Shown: positions 1 to 5,551 of the stretch, piece after piece
Numbering within the stretch: position 1 is the stretch's first letter
Layout: the number at the start of each line of letters is the position of its first letter
NCBI GenBank assembly: GCA_026987155.1
Contig: JALSNG010000051.1
Span: forward strand, 1 to 11,583
DNA from: Thermococcus sp.
GTDB lineage: Archaea > Methanobacteriota_B > Thermococci > Thermococcales > Thermococcaceae
DNA length: 11,583 bases
Direction of reading: 5' to 3'
Translations under genes and position numbers: made by a program
The notes under the pieces: generated by a model
Seen by the model: only the letters and a program-made list of their open reading frames with translations
The model's database searches: none
Told to the model about the DNA's origin: nothing

Positions 1-709
1 TGTCAAGGTAGTACTTGGCCGTTTTTGGATTGTCGGAGTTGATGCCTATGCCGACGTTGGCCCTGTCCTCGTCCTTCGGGAAGACCCAGACGTAACCGCG
101 AGGCGCTATCTCGTTACCGAACCAGAGGTGGATTAAGTCCGGGTCGTAGCCTTCGATGAGCATCTCGTACTCATAGCTTGAGTCAAACTCATGCGGGGGA
201 GCATAGGTGTTTATGCCAGCTTTTCTCGCGATTGTACTTTCAACGCCGTCTGCTGCCACTATGACGTCGGCGTAAATCTCGACCGGCTCGTCCTCGTGCT
301 TGGCCTTAATTCCAACGATCTTCCCATCTTTTCTGATCACATCGAAGGCTTCGGTTCTCGCCAATACATCCGCTCCAGCCTTGGCGGCATAGTAGGCCAG
401 CATCTTGTCGAAGACCTTCCTCTCAAGAATAACGCCGCTGGCCTCTTTATAGCGGAGCTCAAGCTCGTATCCGCTTGGAGAATAAAGCTTTGCCCCATAA
501 ATCTCGCGGTTGATGAAGCGCCTGTCGTAGGGGATGCCGTACTTCTCAAAGACCTTGATGCTTATTCCCTCGGCGCACTGCTTTGGCGTTCCAATAGCCC
601 ACTTTTTATCGATGAGCAGAACGGAAAACCCGGCTTTGGCAACGTTTCTCGCCACTATCGGCCCGGCGATTCCGGCACCGACAACTACTACATCGTACTT
701 CCAGCTCAT
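1..709 (-). CDS. Geranylgeranyl reductase family protein, C-terminus cut off by the window edge
   Basis: Flavoprotein expected to hydrogenate the geranylgeranyl chains of archaeal membrane lipids. About 236 N-terminal residues are present of a family that usually runs to roughly 390-400. The N-terminus has a dinucleotide-binding GAGIAG motif (residues 11-16) after a beta strand, an acidic strand end at D34, a PKQCAEG segment with Cys45 in the place where this family has a conserved cysteine, and an AADGVEST motif typical of FAD-dependent GGR and hydroxylase proteins. [10 protein letters not shown] lies near the window edge. I chose the ATG at 709 because GAGGTGAG lies just upstream and this ATG overlaps the ferredoxin stop as ATGA, so the two are translationally coupled. 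Seen: motifs and overlap. Known: archaeal GGRs saturate lipid chains and some use ferredoxin. Inferred: the adjacent ferredoxin is the electron donor. Confidence 0.9.
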   Translation of the reverse strand, partial: MSWKYDVVVVGAGIAGPIVARNVAKAGFSVLLIDKKWAIGTPKQCAEGISIKVFEKYGIPYDRRFINREIYGAKLYSPSGYELELRYKEASGVILERKVFDKMLAYYAAKAGADVLARTEAFDVIRKDGKIVGIKAKHEDEPVEIYADVIVAADGVESTIARKAGINTYAPPHEFDSSYEYEMLIEGYDPDLIHLWFGNEIAPRGYVWVFPKDEDRANVGIGINSDNPKTAKYYLD

Positions 710-909
710 TCGCTCACCTCCAGAGGTTCGGCGCTGAGCGCCCCAACCGGACAGGCGTTGATGCATATCCTGCAACTTATGCATTTCTCCTGAAAGAACT
801 CCCAGCCGGTCGAGTGGACTTCAATTGCGAGCGTCGGGCAGACTCCAGCACAGCCACCGCAGAGATAACAGCGGTCTTCGCTCACCACAATTTTAATCTT
901 CTCCGGCAT
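706..909 (-). CDS. Two-cluster [4Fe-4S] ferredoxin-like protein
   Basis: A 67-residue electron carrier with two complete cluster motifs: Cys14, 17, 20 and 24 ([12 protein letters not shown]) and Cys43, 46, 49 and 53 ([12 protein letters not shown]). This is a classical 2[4Fe-4S] fold with no extra domain. The reading frame stays open to 957, but the ATG at 909 is preferred because GGTG lies exactly six bases upstream and the extra 16 residues are basic and unlike the family. Its start overlaps the end of surR by 17 bases and its stop overlaps the reductase start by 4, so the three genes are almost certainly one transcript. The likely role is delivering low-potential electrons to the downstream reductase. 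That is inference from context; ferredoxin dependence has been shown for a methanogen geranylgeranyl reductase. Confidence 0.92.
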   Translation of the reverse strand: MPEKIKIVVSEDRCYLCGGCAGVCPTLAIEVHSTGWEFFQEKCISCRICINACPVGALSAEPLEVSE

Positions 910-1603
910 TATTTTCACCGCCGTTCTTTTGTTTGATTCTTTCCTCGTCAATTTCAATTGTCTCGTCTTTTATTATTAACGGTACGAACCTGTCCAGTTC
1001 CCTGGCCTTTGAGAGTACTTCCCTTTCTTTGAGGTTCAGCCTATCGCTGAGCTCCTCCACCGTTGCCTTTCGAGTTAGGAGAAGGTAATGCAGTATGGCG
1101 AGCTGTGTCATGTCCCCAATCTCTTCAAGATAACGCTTTTTGATGTTTTTCATGAGCTCATCCCGGATAGTTTCCACCGCTTGGAGGATGTCGAGGAGCT
1201 TTTCAAGTTCAGATGTGGCACGGAGAAAAGAGCCCACGAGTTTCAGAAGGTCACCTTCTTCCACGTCGATATCGGAAACGTCTACGCTGATGGCCTCGAC
1301 TGGTTTTTCGCCCAACTCGAGCCCCCTGTACCAGAAAACGTTGGGGGTAATCGTGGCGACGTAAGTTCTTGAAATTGCAATGTCATAGTACTTCCTTGCG
1401 GGCCCTATGAAAGGACCCTCACGCTCGTACGATTTGAGGATCCCTTCCCTTTCCATTATCTTTAGGTGCTTGGCAACGGCTGTGGAAGAAACGTTCACCT
1501 TACTGCTGAGAAAGCTAAAATAACACTCAGTACAGGTTAAATGACTGAGTAGCTCCCTTCTAACCCTGTTTCCGAGGATATAAAAGATGTCTGGTTCAGG
1601 CAT
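893..1603 (-). CDS. surR: SurR, redox-switch transcription regulator of hydrogen and sulfur metabolism
   Basis: ArsR-type winged-helix DNA-binding protein of 236 residues (P. furiosus SurR is about 232). In Thermococcales it activates hydrogenase genes and represses sulfur-response genes. Oxidation of its CxxC by sulfur releases it from DNA. The redox switch is seen as CTEC at Cys24-Cys27. It is followed by the helix-turn-helix (about residues 30-57, with VSSTAVAKHLKIMEREG) and a C-terminal helical domain with a second winged-helix-like stretch (EIGDMTQLAILHYLL onward). The frame is open to 1654, but that extension covers the TATA box and touches the SurR operator. The ATG at 1603 has GGTG six bases upstream and gives the family N-terminus PEPDIFYILGN. 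It lies divergent from pdo and first in an operon with ferredoxin and geranylgeranyl reductase. Autoregulation is likely from the site at 1653-1669. Confidence 0.95.
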   Translation of the reverse strand: MPEPDIFYILGNRVRRELLSHLTCTECYFSFLSSKVNVSSTAVAKHLKIMEREGILKSYEREGPFIGPARKYYDIAISRTYVATITPNVFWYRGLELGEKPVEAISVDVSDIDVEEGDLLKLVGSFLRATSELEKLLDILQAVETIRDELMKNIKKRYLEEIGDMTQLAILHYLLLTRKATVEELSDRLNLKEREVLSKARELDRFVPLIIKDETIEIDEERIKQKNGGENNAGED

Positions 1604-1634
1604 GACCCACACCACCCAGATTTGTGACGTAAAG

Positions 1635-1642
1635 CTTATATA
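1635..1642 (-). promoter_or_regulatory. TATA element of the surR-ferredoxin-reductase operon
   Basis: On the minus strand the bases read TATATAAG, centred about 35 bases before the surR ATG. Transcription should start near 1613-1617, leaving a short leader that just includes the GGGTGGTG ribosome binding site. The SurR operator lies directly upstream of this element. Confidence 0.7.
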
Positions 1643-1652
1643 GTGAGCATTC

Positions 1653-1669
1653 AACCTTAGGTTGCAAAC
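1653..1669 (-). promoter_or_regulatory. Extended SurR operator between surR and pdo
   Basis: The minus strand carries an exact match to the extended SurR consensus GTTn3AACn5GTT, reading GTT-TGC-AAC-CTAAG-GTT. It sits between the surR TATA box (1635-1642) and the likely pdo TATA box (1674-1681), about ten bases from the first and four from the second. A single site could therefore act on both promoters. The upstream-of-TATA position fits activation by reduced SurR. The direction of regulation is inference; the motif match is seen directly. Confidence 0.85.
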
Positions 1670-1673
1670 TTGG

Positions 1674-1681
1674 ATATTAAG
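1674..1681 (+). promoter_or_regulatory. Likely TATA element of pdo
   Basis: ATATTAAG on the plus strand gives a start near 1700-1704 and a leader of about 33 bases containing GGAGGTG at 1724-1730. The alternative TATA-like TTATAAA at 1708-1714 would start transcription at or after the ribosome binding site, so it is less likely to be the core promoter. Confidence 0.45.
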
Positions 1682-1706
1682 CTCTAAGGAGTGTTGTCAT
1701 CAAAGC

Positions 1707-1715
1707 GTTATAAAC
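1707..1715 (+). promoter_or_regulatory. Second, minimal SurR half-site (GTTn3AAC) in the pdo leader
   Basis: GTT-ATA-AAC matches the core SurR motif without the extra n5GTT. If pdo starts near 1702, this site lies in the first bases of the transcript, where bound protein would block rather than help RNA polymerase. The motif is seen; its use is inferred. Confidence 0.4.
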
Positions 1716-1736
1716 CTTTAGATGGAGGTGTTGGAG

Positions 1737-2417
1737 ATGGGATTGATTAGCGACGCTGACAAGAAAGTCATCAGGGAGGAGTTCTTCTCCAAGATGACGA
1801 ACCCGGTCAAGATTATCGGCTTCACTGGAAAGGAACACTGCCAGTACTGCGACCAGCTCAAGCAACTCGTCCAGGAGCTCAGCGAGCTCACCAATAAGCT
1901 CACCTACGAGTTCCACGACTTCGACAGCGAAGAAGGCAAGGCCATAGCAGAGCAGTACAGGATAGACCGCGCCCCAGCAGTCACCATAACCCAGGACGGC
2001 AAGGACATGGGCGTCAGATTCTTCGGCCTTCCCGCTGGACACGAGTTCGGGGCGTTTCTTGAGGACATAGTTGACGTCAGCAACGCCCAGACCGATCTCA
2101 TGCCCGAGAGCAAGGAGGAGCTTGCCGGGATAGATAGAGACGTCAGGATACTCGTCTTCGTAACCCCGACCTGCCCGTACTGCCCATTGGCGGTTAGAAT
2201 GGCCCACAAGTTCGCCATCGAGAACACCAACGCCGGCAAGGGTAAAATCCTCGGCGACATGGTCGAGGCTATTGAATATCCGGAGTGGGCCGACCAGTAC
2301 AGCGTCATGGCCGTTCCCAAGATAGTCATCCAAGTCGACGGCGAGGACAAAGTCCAGTTCGAAGGGGCCTATCCAGAGAAGATGTTCATGGAGAAGCTCC
2401 TCGCGGCCCTTGAATGA
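1737..2417 (+). CDS. pdo: Protein disulfide oxidoreductase (Pdo), double-thioredoxin-fold glutaredoxin-like protein
   Basis: Cytoplasmic thiol-disulfide oxidoreductase that makes, breaks and shuffles disulfides in hyperthermophiles. It is also a partner in redox relay to SurR. Its 226 residues match the length of the P. furiosus enzyme. Two thioredoxin-fold units are visible. Unit one has active site CQYC (Cys35, Cys38) and cis-proline RAP (Pro80). Unit two has CPYC (Cys146, Cys149) and cis-proline VPK (Pro194). The ATG at 1737 is chosen over 1722 because GGAGGTG (1724-1730) lies six bases before it and would sit inside the coding region otherwise. It yields the family N-terminus MGLISDADKK. 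It is transcribed alone, divergent from surR, and is probably under SurR control through the shared operator. Confidence 0.96.
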   Translation: MGLISDADKKVIREEFFSKMTNPVKIIGFTGKEHCQYCDQLKQLVQELSELTNKLTYEFHDFDSEEGKAIAEQYRIDRAPAVTITQDGKDMGVRFFGLPAGHEFGAFLEDIVDVSNAQTDLMPESKEELAGIDRDVRILVFVTPTCPYCPLAVRMAHKFAIENTNAGKGKILGDMVEAIEYPEWADQYSVMAVPKIVIQVDGEDKVQFEGAYPEKMFMEKLLAALE

Positions 2418-2440
2418 GTTTATTTTTCATTTTGTATTTC
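2418..2440 (+). terminator. T-rich terminator after pdo
   Basis: Directly after the pdo stop the plus strand has several short T runs (TTTATTTTTC, then ATTTTG and ATTTC), the usual intrinsic archaeal termination signal. No stem is needed or seen. Confidence 0.6.
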
Positions 2441-2454
2441 TCGCGTAGGATATT

Positions 2455-2465
2455 GAAAAAAAGAG
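2455..2465 (-). terminator. T-run terminator after the aminotransferase
   Basis: The minus strand carries seven consecutive T residues (CTCTTTTTTTC) six to sixteen bases beyond the aminotransferase stop. It sits back to back with the pdo terminator in a 53-base convergent gap. Confidence 0.6.
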
Positions 2466-2470
2466 GGGAG

Positions 2471-3637
2471 TTACACAAGTTTTCTCTCTTCCAAGACCTT
2501 CTCCATTCTATCCATGGCTTCTTCGAGCTGTTCGTAGGAGGTTGCATAGCTTATCCGAATGTAGCCCAATCCAGACCTCCCGAAGGCCCCCCCTGGAACG
2601 ACGGCGACCTTTGCCTCTTTGAGCATAAGTTCGCTGAATTCTCTGTCGGTCAATCCGGTGTCCCTCACCCTGGGAAATATGTAAAAGGCACCCTTTGGTT
2701 TCACTGTTGGCAGGCCCATCCCGTTCAGTCTTTCCAACACGAGGTTCCTCCTCCTCTCGTATTCCCGCCTCATGTCCTCAACGGCCTTCCAGCTTCGTTC
2801 GTCTTCCAGGGCCTTTGCGGCGGCATACTGGGCGAAGGTCACCGGGCAGGTGGAGTTGTACATCTGGAAGCGGGTCATCTTCTCTATTATCCAAGAGGGG
2901 GCGGCTACAAAGCCGAGCCTCCATCCCGTCATGGCAAAGGTCTTTGAGAACCCGTTGACGGTTATCGTTCGCTCAAACATGCCGTTGAGTGCCCCAATGC
3001 TGTGATGTTTAACACCGTAAACAAAGTGCTCATAAACCTCGTCACTGAAGACCATCAAGTCATGTTCCACCGCGAAATCGGCTATCTCCTCGAGATCTTT
3101 CTTAGTCAGAACGGCACCGGTTGGGTTGTTGGGGCTGTTTATGATTAACGCGCGCGTCTTTTCGGTAACCTTCTTTTCAAGGTCGTCAACTGAAAGACGG
3201 AATTCGTTCTCCTCATAGGTTGGAACCTCTACTGGCCTCCCCCCGGCGAGTGTTACTGCAGGAGCATAGGTGACGAACATGGGTGAAGGTATGAGCACCT
3301 CCTCACCATCCCTCAGGAAGGCAGCGAGCCCCATGAGAAATGCCTGGTTTGCCCCGGTTAGTATCATTATCTCCCTACTTGGGTCGGCTTCTATGCCGTT
3401 TTGTTCCTTCAGCTTCTTCGCAACCGCTTCTCTGAGCATCATGAGGCCAGCGTTTGGACTGTAATGGGTCATACCTTTGTCGAGAGCTTCCTTGGCGTAT
3501 TCGCGTATATGCTCCGGGGTGTCAAAATCCGGTTCCCCGATTCCGAGGGATATTAGCCCCTCTATTCCCTGTGCAAGGTCAAAAAGCTTCCTTATCTCAG
3601 AAGGATTAACGAGGTCAAGCCTGTCGCTCAGTGCCAT
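2471..3637 (-). CDS. Class I PLP-dependent aminotransferase, aromatic aminotransferase type
   Basis: Fold-type I aminotransferase of 388 residues. It moves the amino group from an amino acid (probably aromatic) to 2-oxoglutarate in the cytoplasm, important in peptide-fermenting archaea. Seen: the N-terminal substrate-lid segment with LGIGEPDFDTP (about residues 31-41), NSPNNPTG with the cofactor-ring Asn171, SDEVYEHF with Asp199 and Tyr202, the Schiff-base lysine Lys232 in GFSKTFAMTGWR, and the carboxylate-binding Arg361 in GYIRISYA. The whole sequence reads like the Pyrococcus PH1371-type aromatic aminotransferase. The start at 3637 has GGTG six bases upstream and gives the family N-terminus MALSDRL; the longer frame to 3646 begins inside that ribosome binding site. 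It is a single-gene unit convergent with pdo. Aspartate or kynurenine substrates cannot be excluded. Confidence 0.92.
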   Translation of the reverse strand: MALSDRLDLVNPSEIRKLFDLAQGIEGLISLGIGEPDFDTPEHIREYAKEALDKGMTHYSPNAGLMMLREAVAKKLKEQNGIEADPSREIMILTGANQAFLMGLAAFLRDGEEVLIPSPMFVTYAPAVTLAGGRPVEVPTYEENEFRLSVDDLEKKVTEKTRALIINSPNNPTGAVLTKKDLEEIADFAVEHDLMVFSDEVYEHFVYGVKHHSIGALNGMFERTITVNGFSKTFAMTGWRLGFVAAPSWIIEKMTRFQMYNSTCPVTFAQYAAAKALEDERSWKAVEDMRREYERRRNLVLERLNGMGLPTVKPKGAFYIFPRVRDTGLTDREFSELMLKEAKVAVVPGGAFGRSGLGYIRISYATSYEQLEEAMDRMEKVLEERKLV

Positions 3638-3667
3638 GAACATCACCGTAACATCTACTCGCCACGG

Positions 3668-3674
3668 CTTATAA
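3668..3674 (-). promoter_or_regulatory. TATA element of the aminotransferase
   Basis: TTATAAG on the minus strand, centred 34 bases before the ATG at 3637, preceded by GGTAAGG as a possible BRE. The predicted leader is only about eight to ten bases, just enough for the GGTG ribosome binding site. Confidence 0.6.
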
Positions 3675-3731
3675 CCTTACCTGACCGAAAAGATGAACGT
3701 CGAAGTGCTCGGTCCAACGTTAAGGGTTGAA

Positions 3732-3772
3732 AGGGTGATTATTTGAGGATAATCCTGCCTGTTTATCACCCT
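3732..3772. repeat. Nested inverted repeats in the intergenic region
   Basis: An 8-base perfect inverted repeat, AGGGTGAT at 3732-3739 and ATCACCCT at 3765-3772, encloses a second one, GATTAT at 3737-3742 and ATAATC at 3749-3754 with a six-base loop. The two share the bases GAT, so they cannot form at once: as RNA this would be a switchable fold, as DNA it could be a protein site. It lies about 60 bases upstream of the aminotransferase TATA box. Confidence 0.5.
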
Positions 3773-3788
3773 CTCAGGGCAGTGGGAC

Positions 3789-3798
3789 GTATAAATAG
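3789..3798 (+). promoter_or_regulatory. TATA-like element pointing into the gene-free region
   Basis: GTATAAATAG on the plus strand is one of the best TATA matches in the window. No plus-strand protein gene follows for about 3.9 kb. The predicted start near 3820 coincides with the beginning of the inverted-repeat segment described at 3821-3973. The element also reads TTTATA on the minus strand, so its direction is not certain. Confidence 0.4.
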
Positions 3799-3820
3799 TT
3801 TTTAGCAAAACAGGTTTCAA

Positions 3821-3973
3821 CTGGGGAACGAGATAAGTCATCTCGTATCCGAGGGAAGTCTGAGGAGTTCCACAATCGTTCGCCTTCTTGTTAGCCCGTT
3901 CATCTTAGTCTCCAGACGGTCGAGATTGGTGTTAATTTCTGAGGAAACCCGCGGAGGATTGGCCTGTTCCCCA
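3821..3973 (+). ncRNA. Candidate structured non-coding RNA of unknown type
   Basis: No protein gene is convincing here, yet there is ordered structure. TGGGGAAC at 3822-3829 is complementary to GTTCCCCA at 3966-3973, enough to close a roughly 150-base RNA. The same GGAAC can instead pair with GTTCC at 3867-3871, which is followed by ACA, an arrangement that recalls archaeal H/ACA guide RNAs, although I find no convincing kink-turn. A perfect hairpin ACGAGAT-aagtc-ATCTCGT sits at 3828-3846, and CAATC/GATTG could form another further on. A good TATA element lies at the right distance for a start at about 3820. No function is claimed. Confidence 0.3.
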
Positions 3974-4020
3974 CTTCCCATGAAATCCGGTTAGAGAAGA
4001 GTTTGGAATGGGTTTTGAAT

Positions 4021-4047
4021 TTTGAAAAACAAGGGTGAAAAATGAAA
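4021..4047 (-). terminator. T-rich terminator of the SPFH/zinc-ribbon operon
   Basis: Just past the stop of the last gene the minus strand has two runs of five T residues (TTTTTCAC and GTTTTTC) in a T-rich stretch, the typical archaeal terminator. Confidence 0.6.
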
Positions 4048-4050
4048 CCC

Positions 4051-5049
4051 TCACTCAATCTTGGCCCCGCAGACAGGGCAGAACTTCGCTCCCTCCGGAA
4101 CTATGTGACCGTTGGGGCAGCGGTGTATTTGCTTCCCGCAGTAGGGGCAGAATTTCGCTCCGGGTGGGATTGGCTTCCCGCAGTAGGGGCAGATTTCCTG
4201 GTTGGGTTGAGCCGCTCCGGCAGGCTGGGTTCCCTGATACCCGGCAGGGGGAACCCCTCCACCGGCATAGGGCTGGGCCGGTTGAGCAGGTTGAGCCGGC
4301 TGCTGGAGGAGCTGGGGCATTATCATCATGCCCGCCCCTATGGCGGCACCCTCACTCTTTCCGAGTTCTGCTGCCACCTGTTTTGCCGTGTCCATCTGCA
4401 TAACAGCCTGGGCGTTGCCGGTCTGCATTATCCAGAAGAGCCTCTGGCGCCACTCGTCGTTGGTGTTCACGCCCTCAATCTTCACATCGACAAGCTCAAG
4501 GCCCAACCTTCTGAAGTCCTCCATGAGCTTGACCTTTACCTGCGTGCTCACCATGTCGAGGTTCTGGAATAGGTCGACTATTGAATAGGCTGAGAGGTGC
4601 TTCATCATGCCCTCGTTGAAGTAAGCTCTAATGAACTTCGTAACGTCCTGGGTGTCGTAGAGGCTCTGGCCGCCGACAACTTCCGTCAGGAAGAGGACCG
4701 GGTCAGAAACCTTGAACCAGTAAACGCCGTAGTACTTGACGGGAGCGAGCTCCCTCGTCTGCGTTTCTCCTCCATAGCGCCCCTGGAACTGCTTCATACT
4801 TACGAATATCACAGTTGCCTTGAAGGGACTGTTTGAACCGCCAACGAGCTTGTAGAGGAGGGGTAAATTCTGCGTCGTTAGGGTATGCCTTCCCGGCCCG
4901 AAGACGTCGTAAACCTTGCCGTCGCGCATGAATATTGCCACTTCGTACTCGTGGACTATCAGCTGGGCCCCCCACTTGATGACCTCGTTCGGGTACCTCC
5001 AGATAATCTCTTCTTCACCGGGGTTTACCCACTCTATCACCTGCACCAT
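4051..5049 (-). CDS. SPFH-domain protein with two C-terminal zinc ribbons (YdjI-like)
   Basis: A 332-residue protein of the SPFH (band 7) type that resembles B. subtilis YdjI and the 'virion core protein' group. Its opening (VQVIEWVNPGEEEIIWRYP) and the following beta-rich core to about residue 200 fit that family. Then come a helix with an MQMDTAKQVAAELGKSEG stretch, a Pro/Gln/Ala/Gly linker with AQP repeats (about 250-286), and two zinc ribbons. Ribbon one has Cys287, 290, 301 and 304. Ribbon two has Cys311, His315, Cys324 and Cys327, with CPNGH replacing the usual CxxC. There is no membrane segment, so it probably assembles on the membrane through its partners. The ATG at 5049 has GGGTGA six bases upstream; it starts two bases after the preceding stop. 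It is the last gene of the operon. The general role is inferred from family and context. Confidence 0.85.
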   Translation of the reverse strand: MVQVIEWVNPGEEEIIWRYPNEVIKWGAQLIVHEYEVAIFMRDGKVYDVFGPGRHTLTTQNLPLLYKLVGGSNSPFKATVIFVSMKQFQGRYGGETQTRELAPVKYYGVYWFKVSDPVLFLTEVVGGQSLYDTQDVTKFIRAYFNEGMMKHLSAYSIVDLFQNLDMVSTQVKVKLMEDFRRLGLELVDVKIEGVNTNDEWRQRLFWIMQTGNAQAVMQMDTAKQVAAELGKSEGAAIGAGMMIMPQLLQQPAQPAQPAQPYAGGGVPPAGYQGTQPAGAAQPNQEICPYCGKPIPPGAKFCPYCGKQIHRCPNGHIVPEGAKFCPVCGAKIE

Positions 5050-5051
5050 TT

Positions 5052-5546
5052 TCACTCACCCATTATTATCCTGTACCTTCCGTTCAGGAGCTCCTCAAAC
5101 TCGTGAAGTTTATCGTCCAGCTCAAGGACTGCCATACCGAGGGAGTTCTGATCTCCTACAACTCCGTTCAGCTTACCAACGGTGTCTCTTATTCCCTCTG
5201 CTGTCTCGATAAGCTTCGCGTCGTACTCTATGAGCCTTTCGAGCTCCTTTTCCTTCACCTTTATCCTGTCAAAATAGCCGGAGTAGCCGGCTTCAGCATG
5301 CATCACCCTGCTCTCGAGGGCGATTAGCTTCTTTCTCATCGTGTCAATGGCAACCAGCTGGGAGCAGTTTACCATGGCACACCTTTGAAGGGCCCTCTCA
5401 ATGTCCCTTCTTGCCCCCCTCAGTATTTCGGCCACTTTGCCCCTAACTATCCTGTCGTCTTCCCTGAGTAGTTCCTTCTTCTTGTAGCCGTGGTAGCCGG
5501 GAACGATCAGTTCTATCTTCTCCAAGAGTTTGGTTTCCTTTCCCAT
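5052..5546 (-). CDS. Helical coiled-coil protein with duplicated GYxGY motif, SPFH-operon partner
   Basis: A 164-residue, highly charged, almost wholly helical protein without signal peptide, membrane segment or known catalytic motif. Two GYxGY motifs are visible, PGYHGYKKKE at residues 16-25 and AGYSGYFDR at 86-94. A charged stretch with LLREDDRIVR follows the first, and long amphipathic helices (30-80 and 95-155) follow each. I recall similar proteins in bacteria and archaea beside SPFH/zinc-ribbon genes, but I cannot name a characterised one. The helical build is reminiscent of PspA-like membrane-remodelling proteins without clear sequence proof. The start at 5546 has GGGGTG six bases upstream, five bases after the previous stop; the frame open to 5555 begins in that ribosome binding site. 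A scaffold or adaptor role on membranes is inference. Confidence 0.8.
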   Translation of the reverse strand: MGKETKLLEKIELIVPGYHGYKKKELLREDDRIVRGKVAEILRGARRDIERALQRCAMVNCSQLVAIDTMRKKLIALESRVMHAEAGYSGYFDRIKVKEKELERLIEYDAKLIETAEGIRDTVGKLNGVVGDQNSLGMAVLELDDKLHEFEELLNGRYRIIMGE

Positions 5547-5551
5547 GGTGT

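Noticed and set aside
191..793. 200-codon open frame on the plus strand
   Set aside because: It lies opposite the geranylgeranyl reductase and ferredoxin, which have clear motifs. Its translation shows no family resemblance and it lacks a ribosome binding site.
1604..1654. N-terminal extension of SurR
   Set aside because: The extension covers the TATA box and reaches the SurR operator. The ATG at 1603 has proper GGTG spacing and gives the known N-terminus.
1708..1714. TTATAAA as the pdo TATA box
   Set aside because: It would start transcription at about 1737, past the GGAGGTG at 1724-1730. It is better read as part of a SurR half-site.
1677..2333. 218-codon open frame antisense to pdo
   Set aside because: Pdo has both CxxC active sites and the exact family length on the plus strand. 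The antisense frame is a by-product of its codon use.
3690..3743. 17-codon plus-strand frame MNVEVLGPTLRVERVII
   Set aside because: Very short, with no ribosome binding site and no recognisable partner; probably chance.
3838..3981. 47-codon minus-strand frame with a helical, charged C-terminal half
   Set aside because: It has no ribosome binding site, unlike nearly all genes here, no clear promoter, and its stop lies inside a perfect hairpin. I kept it out of the gene list; conservation in relatives would reverse this.
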